A stretch of 64,000 nucleotides of DNA from Streptomyces fradiae (GCF_041270065.1 NZ_CP065958.1:4898001-4962000), one strand, 5' to 3'. Numbered from the stretch's first letter, positions 1 through 9,608 are shown. Notes: generated by a model not told the origin, from the letters alone. Numbers and translations: made by a program.

Positions 1-1023
1 GCCGCCCGCAAGGCGCTCATGGCCGCGCCCGACGAGGCCTTCGGTTACGGCGACCCGCGCGGCCGCATCGAACTGCGCACCGTGCTCGCCGAATACCTCG
101 CGCGGGCCCGCGGCGTGTACGCGCGGCCCGAACGGATCGTGCTCTGCTCGGGGTTCGTGCACGGCCTGATGCTGATGGGGCAGGTGCTGCGGGCCCGCGG
201 GGTGCGGGAGGTGGCCGTCGAGTCGTACGGCCTCGACGTCCACTGGGACCTGCTCGCCGGCGCCGGGCTGCGGATGCCGGCCCTGCCGTTCGACGAACGC
301 GGCACCCGCACCGAGGAGTTGGGGGCGCAGGAGCGGGGTGCGATCGGGGCGGTCCTGCTGACGCCCGCCCACCAGTTCCCGACCGGCGGCGCCCTCCGGC
401 CCGACCGGCGCGCGGCGGCCGTCGACTGGGCGCGGGCGGCCGGCGGGCTGCTCCTGGAGGACGACTACGACGGCGAGTTCCGCTACGACCGGCAGCCGGT
501 GGGCGCCTTGCAGGGGCTCGACCCGGACCGGGTCGTCTACCTCGGCACCGCGAGCAAGTCCCTCGCGCCGGGCCTGCGGATCGCCTGGATGGTGCTGCCC
601 GAACAGCTCGTCGACGAGGTCGTCGCGACGAAGGGCACCGTCGACTGGGTGTCCAGCGCGACCGACCAGCTCACCTTCGCGGAGTTCCTCGCCTCCGGCG
701 CGTACGACCGGCACGTACGGGCCATGCGGCTGCGCTACCGGCGCCGCCGCGACCAGCTCGTCGCGGCGGTCGCCGCCGCCTCGCCCGAGACCCGGATCAG
801 CGGCATCGCGGCCGGACTGCACGCGGTCCTCGAACTCCCCGAGGGCACCGAGGAGTCGGTGCTGCGCGCCGCCGCCTTCCAGGGCCTGGCCCTGCTCGGC
901 ATCAACCGCTTCCGCCACCCCACCGTCCCGCGCACCCGCGACGCCCTGGTCGTCGGCTACGGCACCCCCTCGGACAGCGCCTGGTCGGGCGCGCTCGAGG
1001 CGCTCTGCCGGGTGCTGCCCTAG
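1..1023 (+). CDS. MocR/PdxR-type regulator, aminotransferase domain (5' partial)
   Basis: The reading frame is open from the first base, so the N-terminus lies outside the window. The visible 340 residues form a fold-type I PLP aminotransferase domain: a LLEDDYDGEF stretch (PLP-contacting Asp and Tyr) and ASKSLAPGLR with the PLP lysine near residue 186 of the visible part. DYDGEF followed by SKSLAPGLR is typical of MocR/PdxR proteins, in which this domain is fused behind a GntR-type winged helix. That DNA-binding part is not visible here, so a regulator role is inferred from the family. Such proteins usually sense PLP or an amino compound. The stop codon TAG shares the sequence CTAG with the stop of the convergent hydrolase gene. 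Confidence 0.85.
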   Translation, partial: AARKALMAAPDEAFGYGDPRGRIELRTVLAEYLARARGVYARPERIVLCSGFVHGLMLMGQVLRARGVREVAVESYGLDVHWDLLAGAGLRMPALPFDERGTRTEELGAQERGAIGAVLLTPAHQFPTGGALRPDRRAAAVDWARAAGGLLLEDDYDGEFRYDRQPVGALQGLDPDRVVYLGTASKSLAPGLRIAWMVLPEQLVDEVVATKGTVDWVSSATDQLTFAEFLASGAYDRHVRAMRLRYRRRRDQLVAAVAAASPETRISGIAAGLHAVLELPEGTEESVLRAAAFQGLALLGINRFRHPTVPRTRDALVVGYGTPSDSAWSGALEALCRVLP

Positions 1024-1850
1024 GGCCTGTCCGGCCGTGTCTGGCGAGGCAGCAGCCGGGCGGTGAGGAAGGCGAGGATCTCGTCGCGGGCGCGGAGGGT
1101 CGGATGCCCGGCCTCGTCGACGAGGTGCGCCGTGACGACGCTGTGCGGGGAGCCGACGACCTCGGCGAAGAAGGGCGGCGGGGCGGGGTTCGCGGCGCTG
1201 TCCGGCAGGACCCGGCCGTCGAACGCGTCGCCGAGGAGCGCGCGGTACGCAGCGAAGCGCTGCCCCGTGCACCAGCGGTCGCCCTCGAAGCGGTAGGCGA
1301 GGACGGTGAGCCCGTCGCGGGTCAGCCGGTCACGGACGGCCCGCGCGTCGGCCGGGTCCAGCTCGATCCCGGCGGGGTCGTCGAGGGGGAGGGAGGGATG
1401 GTTGACGACGGGCGCGACGACGGCCGGCTCCAGGGCCATGGTGAGCGCGAAGTTGCCGGTGAAGCAGAGCCCGATCGCGCCCACGCCGGGCCCGCCGCAC
1501 TCCGCGTGCGCCTGGCGCGCAAGGCCGCGCAGCCACCGGGTGACGGGGCTGGTGCCGCCGCCGGCGAACGCGCGGAACTCCGCGCTGACGCAGGCCCGGC
1601 GGACCACCTCCTGACCGCCGTCGGCCGTAGGGAACGCGCCGTCGGTGCCGAACAGGGACGGCACGTACACGGTCAGGCCCGCGTCCCGCACCCAGCGGGC
1701 GAGCCGCAGCACGTCGGGGCTGATGCCCGGCATCTCGGGCAGCACGACGACGGCGGGCCCGGCGCCGGCGACGTACACGTGCTTGGTCACGCCGTGGACG
1801 GTGACGCGGCGGCGGTCGAAGTCCTCGATGGGATCGTCGTCTCTGGTCAT
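1020..1850 (-). CDS. Dienelactone hydrolase family protein
   Basis: This 276-aa alpha/beta hydrolase has the dienelactone hydrolase nucleophile elbow G-x-C-x-x-G (GLCFTG), with Cys as nucleophile instead of Ser, a VVVLPEMPG oxyanion-type strand near residue 30 and the C-terminal catalytic His in DEAGHPTL. Family members hydrolyse lactones or small esters in the cytoplasm, and the substrate cannot be read from sequence. The ATG at 1850 (MTRDDDP) was chosen because the conserved fold begins shortly after it. The open frame continues upstream, but that stretch lies antisense to the TnpB-like gene and shows no domain. It converges with the aminotransferase gene, with the two stop codons overlapping in one CTAG. 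Confidence 0.85.
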   Translation of the reverse strand: MTRDDDPIEDFDRRRVTVHGVTKHVYVAGAGPAVVVLPEMPGISPDVLRLARWVRDAGLTVYVPSLFGTDGAFPTADGGQEVVRRACVSAEFRAFAGGGTSPVTRWLRGLARQAHAECGGPGVGAIGLCFTGNFALTMALEPAVVAPVVNHPSLPLDDPAGIELDPADARAVRDRLTRDGLTVLAYRFEGDRWCTGQRFAAYRALLGDAFDGRVLPDSAANPAPPPFFAEVVGSPHSVVTAHLVDEAGHPTLRARDEILAFLTARLLPRQTRPDRP

Positions 1851-1988
1851 GGGCGTCAGCGTGACGGGCCGTGAGGTGTCCCGTTGAGGGGCCGGATCGC
1901 CAATGCCAGGGGTGATCTCGCCAGAGTGGGTGAGTGCTGGGGCTGCGGTGTGGATCGATGTCTTGACGAACGGAATGTCCGGGGTCGA

Positions 1989-3644
1989 ATGTGTGACCCT
2001 TTCGGAGTCTGGTCGTTGAGAGTGGGGACGGAGCTGGGTTCGGGCGGGGGTGCTGGGGTGGGTGCGTTGCGTGAGTTGTCGGCGCCGTTCGTCGCCGTCG
2101 GCCCTTCGGGGGTGTCGATTCGCACGCGTCTGAAGCACCTGGCGGCCGGGGACGAGGAGGTGCTGCGGCTGGTCGGCGCGCATCTGGGGTCGCTGGCCGG
2201 TCGTGATCTGAGGCAGCGGTGCGCGGAGGGTCTGGAGCACACAACGGATACGTGGGCGGCTCGGAAGCGAACGCTGACCGGTGAGTCGTCTTCCCGTTGG
2301 GCCGGGAGCATCACGAAGGCCACCCATGATCAGTGGGCGCTGTCCCGACGCGGGCAGCTCGCCCACATCCAGGGGCTGGAAACGGGCATCAGGACGGTCG
2401 CACAGCGCCTGTCGTTGCCGGTCGGCGAGAAGGGTTCGAAGCGGGCTCCGGGCGGCTATCGCAGTCGGCGGGAGTGGTTCGCCAAGTCCCGGCGCCTGGG
2501 CGTGCTGGAGGACCGGTTGAAGCGTGCGCGGGCCGACCGGGAGGCCGGTCGGGTGCGGGTCGTGCGCGGTGGCCGGCGCCTGCTCAACACCCGGCATCAT
2601 CTCGGCGCCGCACAGCTCACCGAGGCGGAGTGGCGGGAGCGGTGGGAGACAGCGCGCTGGTTCCTCGCCGCGGACGGCGAGACGGGCAAGCGGTTCGGCA
2701 ACGAGACCATCCGTGTCACCCCCGAAGGAGAGGTCTCGCTCAAGCTGCCCGCCCCGCTGGCTCATCTGGCCAACGCTCCACGCGGCCGGTATGTCCTCAC
2801 TGGGGCCGTAGCGTTCCGGCATCGGGGTGATCAGTGGGCCGACCGCGTATGCGCGAACCGTGCGGTCGCCTATCGCATCCACCATGACACCGAACGCGGA
2901 CGCTGGTATCTCACCGCCTCGTGGACCATTGCTCCGGTCAGGACCGTACCGCTGGAGGCGGCACGAGCGGGTGGTGTGATCGGGGTCGACACCAACGCAG
3001 ATCACCTGGCGGCCTGGCGTCTCGACGCCCACGGGAACCCGTGCGGTGAGCCCCGTCGCTTCTTCTACGACCTGTCCGGCAACGCCCAGCACCGGGATGC
3101 TCAGGTCCGGCACGCGCTCACCCGGCTCCTGCACTGGGCCCGACGGCACAACCTCACCATCGCGATCGAAGACCTCGACTTCAGCGCGGAGAAGACCCGG
3201 GAGAAGCATGGCCGATGCAAGAGGTTCCGGAAGCTGATCTCCGGCATGCCGGTGGCAAGGCTGCGGGCCCGGCTCGTGGCGATGGCCGCCGAACTCGGCA
3301 TCACCGTCATCGCGGTCGATCCCGCCTACACCAGCAAATGGGGAGCCCAGCACTGGCAGAAACCCCTCACCACCAAGCACCGAAAGACCACTCGCCACGA
3401 CAGTGCTGCCGTGGCGATCGGAAGGCGCGCCCTCGGGCACCGCATCCGGCGACGTGCGGCACCGCCCCGCGACGACCAGAGCGATCGTCGCGGGTATCGG
3501 ACCGCCCAGGCCGGACACGGTGACCGGGGGCGTGAGGAAACCCGCCGCCGCATTCCCGGACCACGGACACGATCCGCAGGCGCCGGACGCGGAGCGAAAG
3601 CGGGCGACCAGGACACCCAAGGCCGTTCGGGGTGTCCGCAGTGA
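1989..3644 (+). CDS. TnpB-like RuvC nuclease of the IS200/IS605 accessory type, no zinc ribbon
   Basis: The protein (551 aa from ATG 1989; a TTG at 1884 would add 35 residues) has TnpB-like RuvC motifs: GVDTNADHLA (RuvC-I Asp), IAIEDLDF (RuvC-II Glu) and VDPAYTSKWG followed by TTRHDSAAVAIG where RuvC-III lies. The YTSKWG segment corresponds to YTSQTC of ordinary TnpB, but the CxxC...CxxC zinc ribbon that should follow is missing. The C-terminal 70 residues are Arg-rich and low complexity. No TnpA-type Y1 transposase lies nearby. Standard TnpB is an RNA-guided nuclease; whether this variant is active, dead or domesticated is unknown. A long hairpin begins at the stop codon. The start is uncertain because the first 60-odd residues look unconserved. 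Confidence 0.75.
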   Translation: MCDPFGVWSLRVGTELGSGGGAGVGALRELSAPFVAVGPSGVSIRTRLKHLAAGDEEVLRLVGAHLGSLAGRDLRQRCAEGLEHTTDTWAARKRTLTGESSSRWAGSITKATHDQWALSRRGQLAHIQGLETGIRTVAQRLSLPVGEKGSKRAPGGYRSRREWFAKSRRLGVLEDRLKRARADREAGRVRVVRGGRRLLNTRHHLGAAQLTEAEWRERWETARWFLAADGETGKRFGNETIRVTPEGEVSLKLPAPLAHLANAPRGRYVLTGAVAFRHRGDQWADRVCANRAVAYRIHHDTERGRWYLTASWTIAPVRTVPLEAARAGGVIGVDTNADHLAAWRLDAHGNPCGEPRRFFYDLSGNAQHRDAQVRHALTRLLHWARRHNLTIAIEDLDFSAEKTREKHGRCKRFRKLISGMPVARLRARLVAMAAELGITVIAVDPAYTSKWGAQHWQKPLTTKHRKTTRHDSAAVAIGRRALGHRIRRRAAPPRDDQSDRRGYRTAQAGHGDRGREETRRRIPGPRTRSAGAGRGAKAGDQDTQGRSGCPQ

Positions 3645-3674
3645 GCAGGAGTGGGTCCAAGACCCACTCCTGCT
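3644..3674 (+). terminator. Hairpin at the 3' end of the TnpB-like gene
   Basis: A perfect 14-bp inverted repeat (AGCAGGAGTGGGTC at 3644-3657, its complement at 3661-3674) with a 3-nt CAA loop starts at the last base of the stop codon. No T-tract follows, as is usual in Streptomyces. It is probably a transcription terminator. It could also be the 3' structure of a guide (omega) RNA or the right end of the element. Confidence 0.7.
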
Positions 3675-3729
3675 GACTGATTAGTGAGGAACGGTAATCT
3701 CGCCAGTCGATGGCGAGAGGGGATGGCTC

Positions 3730-4737
3730 ATGGCGACGCCGGGGGAGCTGCGGGTCGGGGTCCTCGCGTACCCGGGATGCTTCGCGTCCGAAGTCTTCGG
3801 CGTACCCGATCTGTTGACGATGGCCGCCCATGTGGCGGGCCCGGAGGCGCCCGGGTACCGGGTCGCGATCGTGTCGCCGCGCCGCCGGGTCGTCGCGTCG
3901 GGCGGCGCGAGCCTGGACGTGCGGCCGCTGTGCGAGGTGGACGTCCTCGTGGTCCCCGGGTTCGAACTGCGCCTGGGCGCGGACCTGGACGCGTGGCTCG
4001 GCGGGCTCGCGCCCGAGATCGCCGCGATCCGCGCGCGGGCGGCGGCCGGTACGGCGGTGGTGTCGCTGTGCGTCGGCGCGTTCCTGCTCGCCGAGGCCGG
4101 GCTGCTCGACGGGCGCCGGGCCACCACGTCCTGGCTGCACGCGGACGCCCTCGCCGGGCGGTACCCGGCGGCCGACGTACGGCCCGAGCACCTGGTCGTG
4201 ACCGACCGGGGCGTGACGACCACGGCCGCCTTCGGCGCGATGTACGACTTCACGCTGGAACTGATCCGCCACCACAGCGGCCCGCGGGTCGCCCGGACCA
4301 CCGCCCGGCTCGCCCTCGTCGACGACGCTCGCACCTCCCAGACCCCGTACGTCGACCCGAGCCTGCTGCCGCAGCCCGGCAGCGAGTTCTCCCAGCGGGT
4401 CATGCGCCGCCTCGACCAGAACCTCGCCGCCCGCTACGACCTCCCCGCTCTCGCCGCCGCCTTCCGCGTCAGCACCCGCACCCTCCTGCGCCGCTTCTCC
4501 GCCGAAACCGGCCACACCCCGCTCGCCCACCTCCAGTCCGCCCGAGTCCGCCGCGCCCGCCACCTCCTGGAGACCACCGACCGCACCGTCGCCGCCATCG
4601 CCTCCTCGGTCGGCTACCAGGACCCCGGCACCTTCGCCGCCCTCTTCACCCGCCACACGGGCCACCGCCCGAGCGCCTACCGCGCGACCTTCCGCCGGAC
4701 CGTCGAAACCCCGGCGCCGTCGGAGCCCGGAGCCTGA
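3730..4737 (+). CDS. GlxA family transcriptional regulator (DJ-1/PfpI + AraC HTH)
   Basis: This 335-aa protein has an N-terminal DJ-1/PfpI-like amidotransferase fold (about residues 5-175) with the nucleophile-elbow region SLCVGAFLLAEAG and the TTSWLHAD segment typical of GlxA/FtrA regulators. A C-terminal AraC double helix-turn-helix (about 230-325) follows, with FRVSTRTLLRRF and VGYQDPGTFAALF. Such proteins activate catabolic or stress genes; the DJ-1 domain is presumed to sense a ligand and is usually not an active amidotransferase. The start ATG 3730 follows a GAGAGGGG-like purine run. It has no obvious target next door and sits between the TnpB-like gene and a convergent transporter. Its C-terminal coding part is notably C-rich. 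Confidence 0.9.
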   Translation: MATPGELRVGVLAYPGCFASEVFGVPDLLTMAAHVAGPEAPGYRVAIVSPRRRVVASGGASLDVRPLCEVDVLVVPGFELRLGADLDAWLGGLAPEIAAIRARAAAGTAVVSLCVGAFLLAEAGLLDGRRATTSWLHADALAGRYPAADVRPEHLVVTDRGVTTTAAFGAMYDFTLELIRHHSGPRVARTTARLALVDDARTSQTPYVDPSLLPQPGSEFSQRVMRRLDQNLAARYDLPALAAAFRVSTRTLLRRFSAETGHTPLAHLQSARVRRARHLLETTDRTVAAIASSVGYQDPGTFAALFTRHTGHRPSAYRATFRRTVETPAPSEPGA

Positions 4738-4772
4738 GCCCCGCGTACCGGCCGGGGGCCGGCCCCCGGCCC

Positions 4773-4798
4773 GGCTCCCGGCCTTCGGCCGGAGCCTC
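4773..4798. repeat. Palindromic repeat unit, copy 1
   Basis: A 26-bp unit that folds into a hairpin with arms GGCTCCCGGCC and GGCCGGAGCC around a TTC loop (one bulged base). An identical 26-bp copy lies 148 bp downstream. The flanks of the two copies also resemble each other: both are followed by a CGCCGCGT-containing stretch. It lies between convergent genes and could terminate both. Confidence 0.75.
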
Positions 4799-4920
4799 GA
4801 TGTCCGCCGCGTCCCTGGCAGGCGCCGCCGGCACCGGCGCGCATTCCCTTCGTCCGTCAAGGACGCGCCCCGCCCGGCGGGCGAAGCCCAGCCGGCCCCC
4901 GCCCTCTGGTGCCCGGCCCC

Positions 4921-4946
4921 GGCTCCCGGCCTTCGGCCGGAGCCTC
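4921..4946. repeat. Palindromic repeat unit, copy 2
   Basis: Second identical copy of the 26-bp hairpin unit at 4773-4798. A shorter relic with the same GCCTTCGGC core lies at about 4998-5006, over the stop codon of the convergent permease gene. The whole 268-bp spacer 4738-5005 is GC-rich and low in complexity, and I see no gene in it. Confidence 0.75.
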
Positions 4947-5005
4947 AACGCTCGCCGCGTTGCCGGCGGGGCCTCGCCGGCCCCGGGCTCGGCCCCCGCC
5001 TTCGG

Positions 5006-5869
5006 CTAGCTCCCGGCCCCCGCCCCCGCCCCCGACGCCCTCCCCTCGGCCTCCGCCGGCGCCTCCCCGAACCGCGCCAGCGTCAGCGAGCCCGCCACCG
5101 CCACCGCGAAGCCCAGGAGGGCGAGCCAGCCCAGGCCGGGGCGGGTGGTGTCGCCGAGCCAGGTGATGCCGACGACGGCGGGGCCGATGGTTTCGCCGAG
5201 GACGAGGCCGGCGGTGGCGGTGGTGACGGCGCCGCGGTTGAGGGCGGAGGTGTAGAGGAGGAAGGCGCCGCCGCCGCCGACCAGGAGGGCGTAGAGGGCA
5301 GGGTCGGTCAGGTCGAAGGAGTCGAGGAGGCGGACCGCGATCTCGACCACCCCGAAGCCGAGCCCGCCCGCGAGGCCGAGGGTGAGGGCGCGGGGGCGGT
5401 TCGGGAGGCGGCCGGCGGCGGCGCCCGCCGCGAGGACGCCGAAGGAGGCCGCGAGCAGGCCCCAGGAGAGCGCGGCGTCGGCGCCCTCGTGGCCCTCCCG
5501 ACCGGACGCGAGCGCCAGCATCGCCAGGCCCAGGCAGACCACCGCGACCGCCGCCCACTCCGTACGGCTGAGCCGTACCTTCAGCATCCGGGAGGCGATC
5601 ACCGCCGTCACCGCGAGGCTCGCCGCGAGCGACGCGCCGACCACGTAGATCGGCAGCGTCCGCAGCGCCACGATCTGCAGGACGAAGCCGAGTCCGTCCA
5701 TGCCGAGCCCGGCCACGTACCGCCACTGCCGCAGCGCCCGCAACTGCAGCGCCACGTCGACCCCGCCGCCCGTGCCGGGTCCGGCGGCCCGCGCGCCGAG
5801 CGCCTGGAAGACGGAGGCGGCGCCGAAACAGACGGCCGAACCGAGCGCGCAGATCATCCCAAGAAGCAC
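5006..5869 (-). CDS. DMT superfamily (EamA-like) integral membrane protein
   Basis: The protein is 287 aa with about nine to ten hydrophobic segments, starting MLLGMICALGSAVCFGAASV, which is typical of the drug/metabolite transporter fold built from two EamA-like repeats. The second repeat is visible around LVGGGGAFLLYTSALNRG and LGETIGPAVVGI. It is probably an inner-membrane carrier of unknown substrate. The GTG at 5869 has no good ribosome site; ATG 5857, four codons in, is an alternative start. The last 20 residues are a Gly/Ala-rich tail. It is divergent from the lipoprotein gene at 5991 and convergent with the GlxA-type gene. Confidence 0.8.
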   Translation of the reverse strand: MLLGMICALGSAVCFGAASVFQALGARAAGPGTGGGVDVALQLRALRQWRYVAGLGMDGLGFVLQIVALRTLPIYVVGASLAASLAVTAVIASRMLKVRLSRTEWAAVAVVCLGLAMLALASGREGHEGADAALSWGLLAASFGVLAAGAAAGRLPNRPRALTLGLAGGLGFGVVEIAVRLLDSFDLTDPALYALLVGGGGAFLLYTSALNRGAVTTATAGLVLGETIGPAVVGITWLGDTTRPGLGWLALLGFAVAVAGSLTLARFGEAPAEAEGRASGAGAGAGS

Positions 5870-5990
5870 GAAAGGGACTCTAGTGCGACGGGGATCGGAC
5901 GCGCGTTCACGCCGGGCCTACACTGTGCGGTCGCAACCGGGTGCCGGCAGCCGCCGCCAGCCCGGCCCACAGGGAGGGACGGGGACGGAC

Positions 5991-6290
5991 ATGCGCAGAG
6001 TGAGGTCGACCACGGTGGTCCTGGGCGGAGTGGGCCTGCTCGCCGCGACGCTTACGGCCTGCTCGTCCGAGCCCGACCGCCGCTGCATCGATCCGGTGAC
6101 CTACAAGGAGCTCCCGGACTACGAGTGCGGCGACGGCGACGGCGACGGCAGCAGTTCCAGCCACAGCCACTCCGGCCGCTACTACTACGGCGGCTCCTCC
6201 AGCAGCGGCAAGGTCAGCGGCGGCAGCTTCGACAAGTCCGCCGTCTCCAGCGGCGGCTTCGGCGGCCACGGTTCCTCCTCCGGCGGCTGA
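5991..6290 (+). CDS. Small Ser/Gly-rich lipoprotein, YgiB-like position
   Basis: This 99-aa protein has a lipoprotein signal (MRRVRSTTVVLGG..., lipobox LTAC with Cys about residue 24). The mature part has a short Cys-containing segment (RRCIDPVTYKELPDYEC) and a low-complexity tail rich in Ser, Gly, His and Tyr ending GGFGGHGSSSGG. AGGGAGG upstream supports ATG 5991. It lies 6 nt before a glutathionylspermidine-synthase-like gene. In E. coli, ygiB (DUF1190) precedes ygiC (same ATP-grasp family), so this may be an actinobacterial counterpart of the YgiB partner. That is inferred from order and composition, not from clear homology. Confidence 0.75.
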   Translation: MRRVRSTTVVLGGVGLLAATLTACSSEPDRRCIDPVTYKELPDYECGDGDGDGSSSSHSHSGRYYYGGSSSSGKVSGGSFDKSAVSSGGFGGHGSSSGG

Positions 6291-6296
6291 TCCCCC

Positions 6297-7481
6297 GTGC
6301 GGCGCCACACCATCGAACCGCGGCCCGGCTGGCAGCAGACCGTCGAGGAACAGGGCCTGATCTACCCCCTGACCCGCTACCCCGACGACTCCCTGCGCCC
6401 CTACTGGGACGAGAGCGCCTACTACTCCTTCAGCCTGCCCGAGGTGGAGGCCCTGGAGGAGGTCGTCGAGGAGCTGCACGCCATGTGCCTCGCCGCGGCG
6501 GCGCACATCGTCGAGAAGGACCGGTTCGCCGAACTCGGCATCACCGACCGCCGGCTCGCCCGCCGGGTCGCCGAGTCCTGGCGCCGCCGCGCCGAACTCC
6601 CCACCATCTACGCCCGGTTCGACCTCCGCTACGACGGCACGGGCCCGGCGAAGATGCTGGAGTACAACGCCGACACCCCCACCTCCCTCGTGGAGGCCGC
6701 CAGCCCGCAGTGGTTCTGGATGGAGGAGCGCTTCCCCGGCGCCGACCAGTGGAACTCCCTCCACGAGCGCCTCGTCGACGCCTGGAAGCGACAGGCGCAC
6801 CTGCTGCCGCCCGGCAGCCCCGTGCACTTCGTCCACTCCGACGTCGACGAGCTCGGCGAGGACCTGATGACCGTCGCGTACCTCCGCGAGACCGCCCAGC
6901 AGGCCGGCCTCGCGACCGAGGCGCTGTCGGTCGAGCGGATCGGCTGGGACCGCATCTCCGGCCGCTTCGTCGACGACCGGCTGCGCTTCATCCGCGCCTG
7001 CTTCAAGCTCTACCCGTGGGAGTGGCTGACCACGGACGCCTTCGGCCCGTACGTCCTCGACACCCTCGACAACGGCGGCGGCAGCGGCACCACCTGCTGG
7101 ATCGAGCCCGCCTGGAAGATGCTGCTCTCCAACAAGGCGCTCCTGGCGATCCTCTGGGAGCTCTACCCGGGCCACCCCAACCTGCTGCCCGCCTACCTCG
7201 ACGGCCCGCGCGAACTCGCCACCACCACCGGCTGGGTGGCCAAGCCGCTGCTCGGCCGCGAGGGCGCGGGCGTCACCCTCCACGAGCCGGGCTCCCCGGT
7301 CGTCCTCGGCGACGAGCCGGTCTGCTACCAGGAGCTCGCCCCGCTGCCCGACTTCGACGGCAACCGCGTCGTGCTCGGCGCGTGGACCGTCGGCGACGAG
7401 TCGGCGGGGCTCGGCATCCGCGAGTCGGCGGGTCTGGTCACGGACGAGTACGCCCGCTTCATCCCGCACGTGATCCTCTGA
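6297..7481 (+). CDS. Glutathionylspermidine synthase-like ATP-grasp ligase (YgiC-type)
   Basis: This 394-aa protein matches the glutathionylspermidine synthase C-terminal-domain family: an aromatic N-terminus, the FDLRYDG and LEYNADTPTSLVEAA substrate/ATP motifs, IEPAWKMLLSNKALLAILWELYP, and a glycine-rich KPLLGREGAGV loop. It lacks the N-terminal amidase of the bifunctional enzyme, like YgiC/YjfC. Actinobacteria generally make mycothiol rather than glutathione, so the acyl acceptor is unlikely to be glutathione and is unknown. GTG 6297 lies 6 nt after the lipoprotein stop, so the two are very probably cotranscribed and act together at the envelope. Three copies of a CCCTCTGAG-like unit follow the stop. 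Confidence 0.85.
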   Translation: MRRHTIEPRPGWQQTVEEQGLIYPLTRYPDDSLRPYWDESAYYSFSLPEVEALEEVVEELHAMCLAAAAHIVEKDRFAELGITDRRLARRVAESWRRRAELPTIYARFDLRYDGTGPAKMLEYNADTPTSLVEAASPQWFWMEERFPGADQWNSLHERLVDAWKRQAHLLPPGSPVHFVHSDVDELGEDLMTVAYLRETAQQAGLATEALSVERIGWDRISGRFVDDRLRFIRACFKLYPWEWLTTDAFGPYVLDTLDNGGGSGTTCWIEPAWKMLLSNKALLAILWELYPGHPNLLPAYLDGPRELATTTGWVAKPLLGREGAGVTLHEPGSPVVLGDEPVCYQELAPLPDFDGNRVVLGAWTVGDESAGLGIRESAGLVTDEYARFIPHVIL

Positions 7482-7513
7482 GCCCTCTGAGCCCTCTGAG
7501 CCCGGTCCTCTGA

Positions 7514-8221
7514 TCAGGACTCCGGTACGTAGTCCCTGAGCGGCGCCGGCCGCAGTCCGGCCGCGTCGGCCGCCGCCAGGGCGCGCTTCAGGTCCTGCTC
7601 GATCGTCTCGTTGAAGTGCAGCAGGACGATGTCGCCCGCCTTGAGCTCCGGCGTCGGCGGGGTCCACTGGCCCCAGGTCGTCATGTCGTACGTCCACGTC
7701 ACCACCGCCTTCGCCCCGCACACCCGCGCGGTGGTCAGCGTGGTCGCGTCGTACGTCCCGTACGGCGGACGAAGCAGCCGCGCCCCGTCCCCGAACTCGG
7801 CGAGCTGCGCCTCGCGCGCCCCGCACACCTGAGCCTTCTGGCCGGCCGCGTCGAGGGCGGTCAGGTCCGGGTGGTCGACGGTGTGGTTCTCGACCCGGGA
7901 AGGGCCCTGGTCGAGCAGCGTGTGGAAGTAGCCGGAGTCGTACGCGTACGCGCCGGGCAGCAGGAAGAGGGAGGCGGGCACCCGACGGTCGAGCAGCAGC
8001 TTCGCGGCGGCCGGGTCGTGGTACCAGCCGTCGTCGATGGTGAGGAAGACGACCGGATCGGTCGTCTCGACATGGTTCACGACCGGTACGGGCTCCGGCC
8101 AGGCGGCCTGGTCGGCCTGCGCGGGGCCGGTGAGCGCGCCCAGGAGGGCGACGGGGGCGAGTACGGCGAGAGTGCGGCGCAGGGCGCGGCGCAGACGGGG
8201 TCTCGGCATGACGGCCATCAT
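7514..8221 (-). CDS. Secreted polysaccharide deacetylase (NodB homology)
   Basis: The protein is 235 aa with an Arg-rich n-region and hydrophobic core (LAVLAPVALLGALTGPAQA) giving a Sec signal peptide cleaved near residue 36. The NodB domain shows TIDDG (catalytic and metal Asp), ENHTVDHPDL (metal-binding HxxxH) and RPPYGTY. C-terminal IVLLHFNE corresponds to motif 5 (normally LxLH). It is a CE4-type esterase acting outside the cell on N- or O-acetylated glycans, probably peptidoglycan or a wall polymer. Three ATG codons occur at 8221, 8218 and 8209, and the third is also plausible. The gene is short for CE4, a single domain only. Confidence 0.85.
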   Translation of the reverse strand: MMAVMPRPRLRRALRRTLAVLAPVALLGALTGPAQADQAAWPEPVPVVNHVETTDPVVFLTIDDGWYHDPAAAKLLLDRRVPASLFLLPGAYAYDSGYFHTLLDQGPSRVENHTVDHPDLTALDAAGQKAQVCGAREAQLAEFGDGARLLRPPYGTYDATTLTTARVCGAKAVVTWTYDMTTWGQWTPPTPELKAGDIVLLHFNETIEQDLKRALAAADAAGLRPAPLRDYVPES

Positions 8222-8375
8222 TGGCCTAGACCAACTGGGGTGTCAATGGGGAGAGTTGCGCGCGAAACGGACGCCGGCGGTCCGCCGGGAGGCAGACCGC
8301 CGAGGTCCGGCGCGCCCGCGCCGACGGCACCAACGGCGCCGCCGGCCCGTGTCCGCCCCCGTCACGCCGCCGCCG

Positions 8376-9608
<1,233 letters not shown>

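Noticed and set aside
1330..3620. Long minus-strand open frames across the hydrolase and TnpB-like genes
   Set aside because: Codon bias and domains support only the hydrolase part (1020-1850); the rest is antisense to the TnpB-like gene with no recognisable fold.
1915..3706. 10-bp direct repeat ATCTCGCCAG flanking the TnpB-like gene (1915-1924 and 3697-3706)
   Set aside because: IS200/IS605 elements do not make target duplications, and a 10-bp repeat of this composition can occur by chance.
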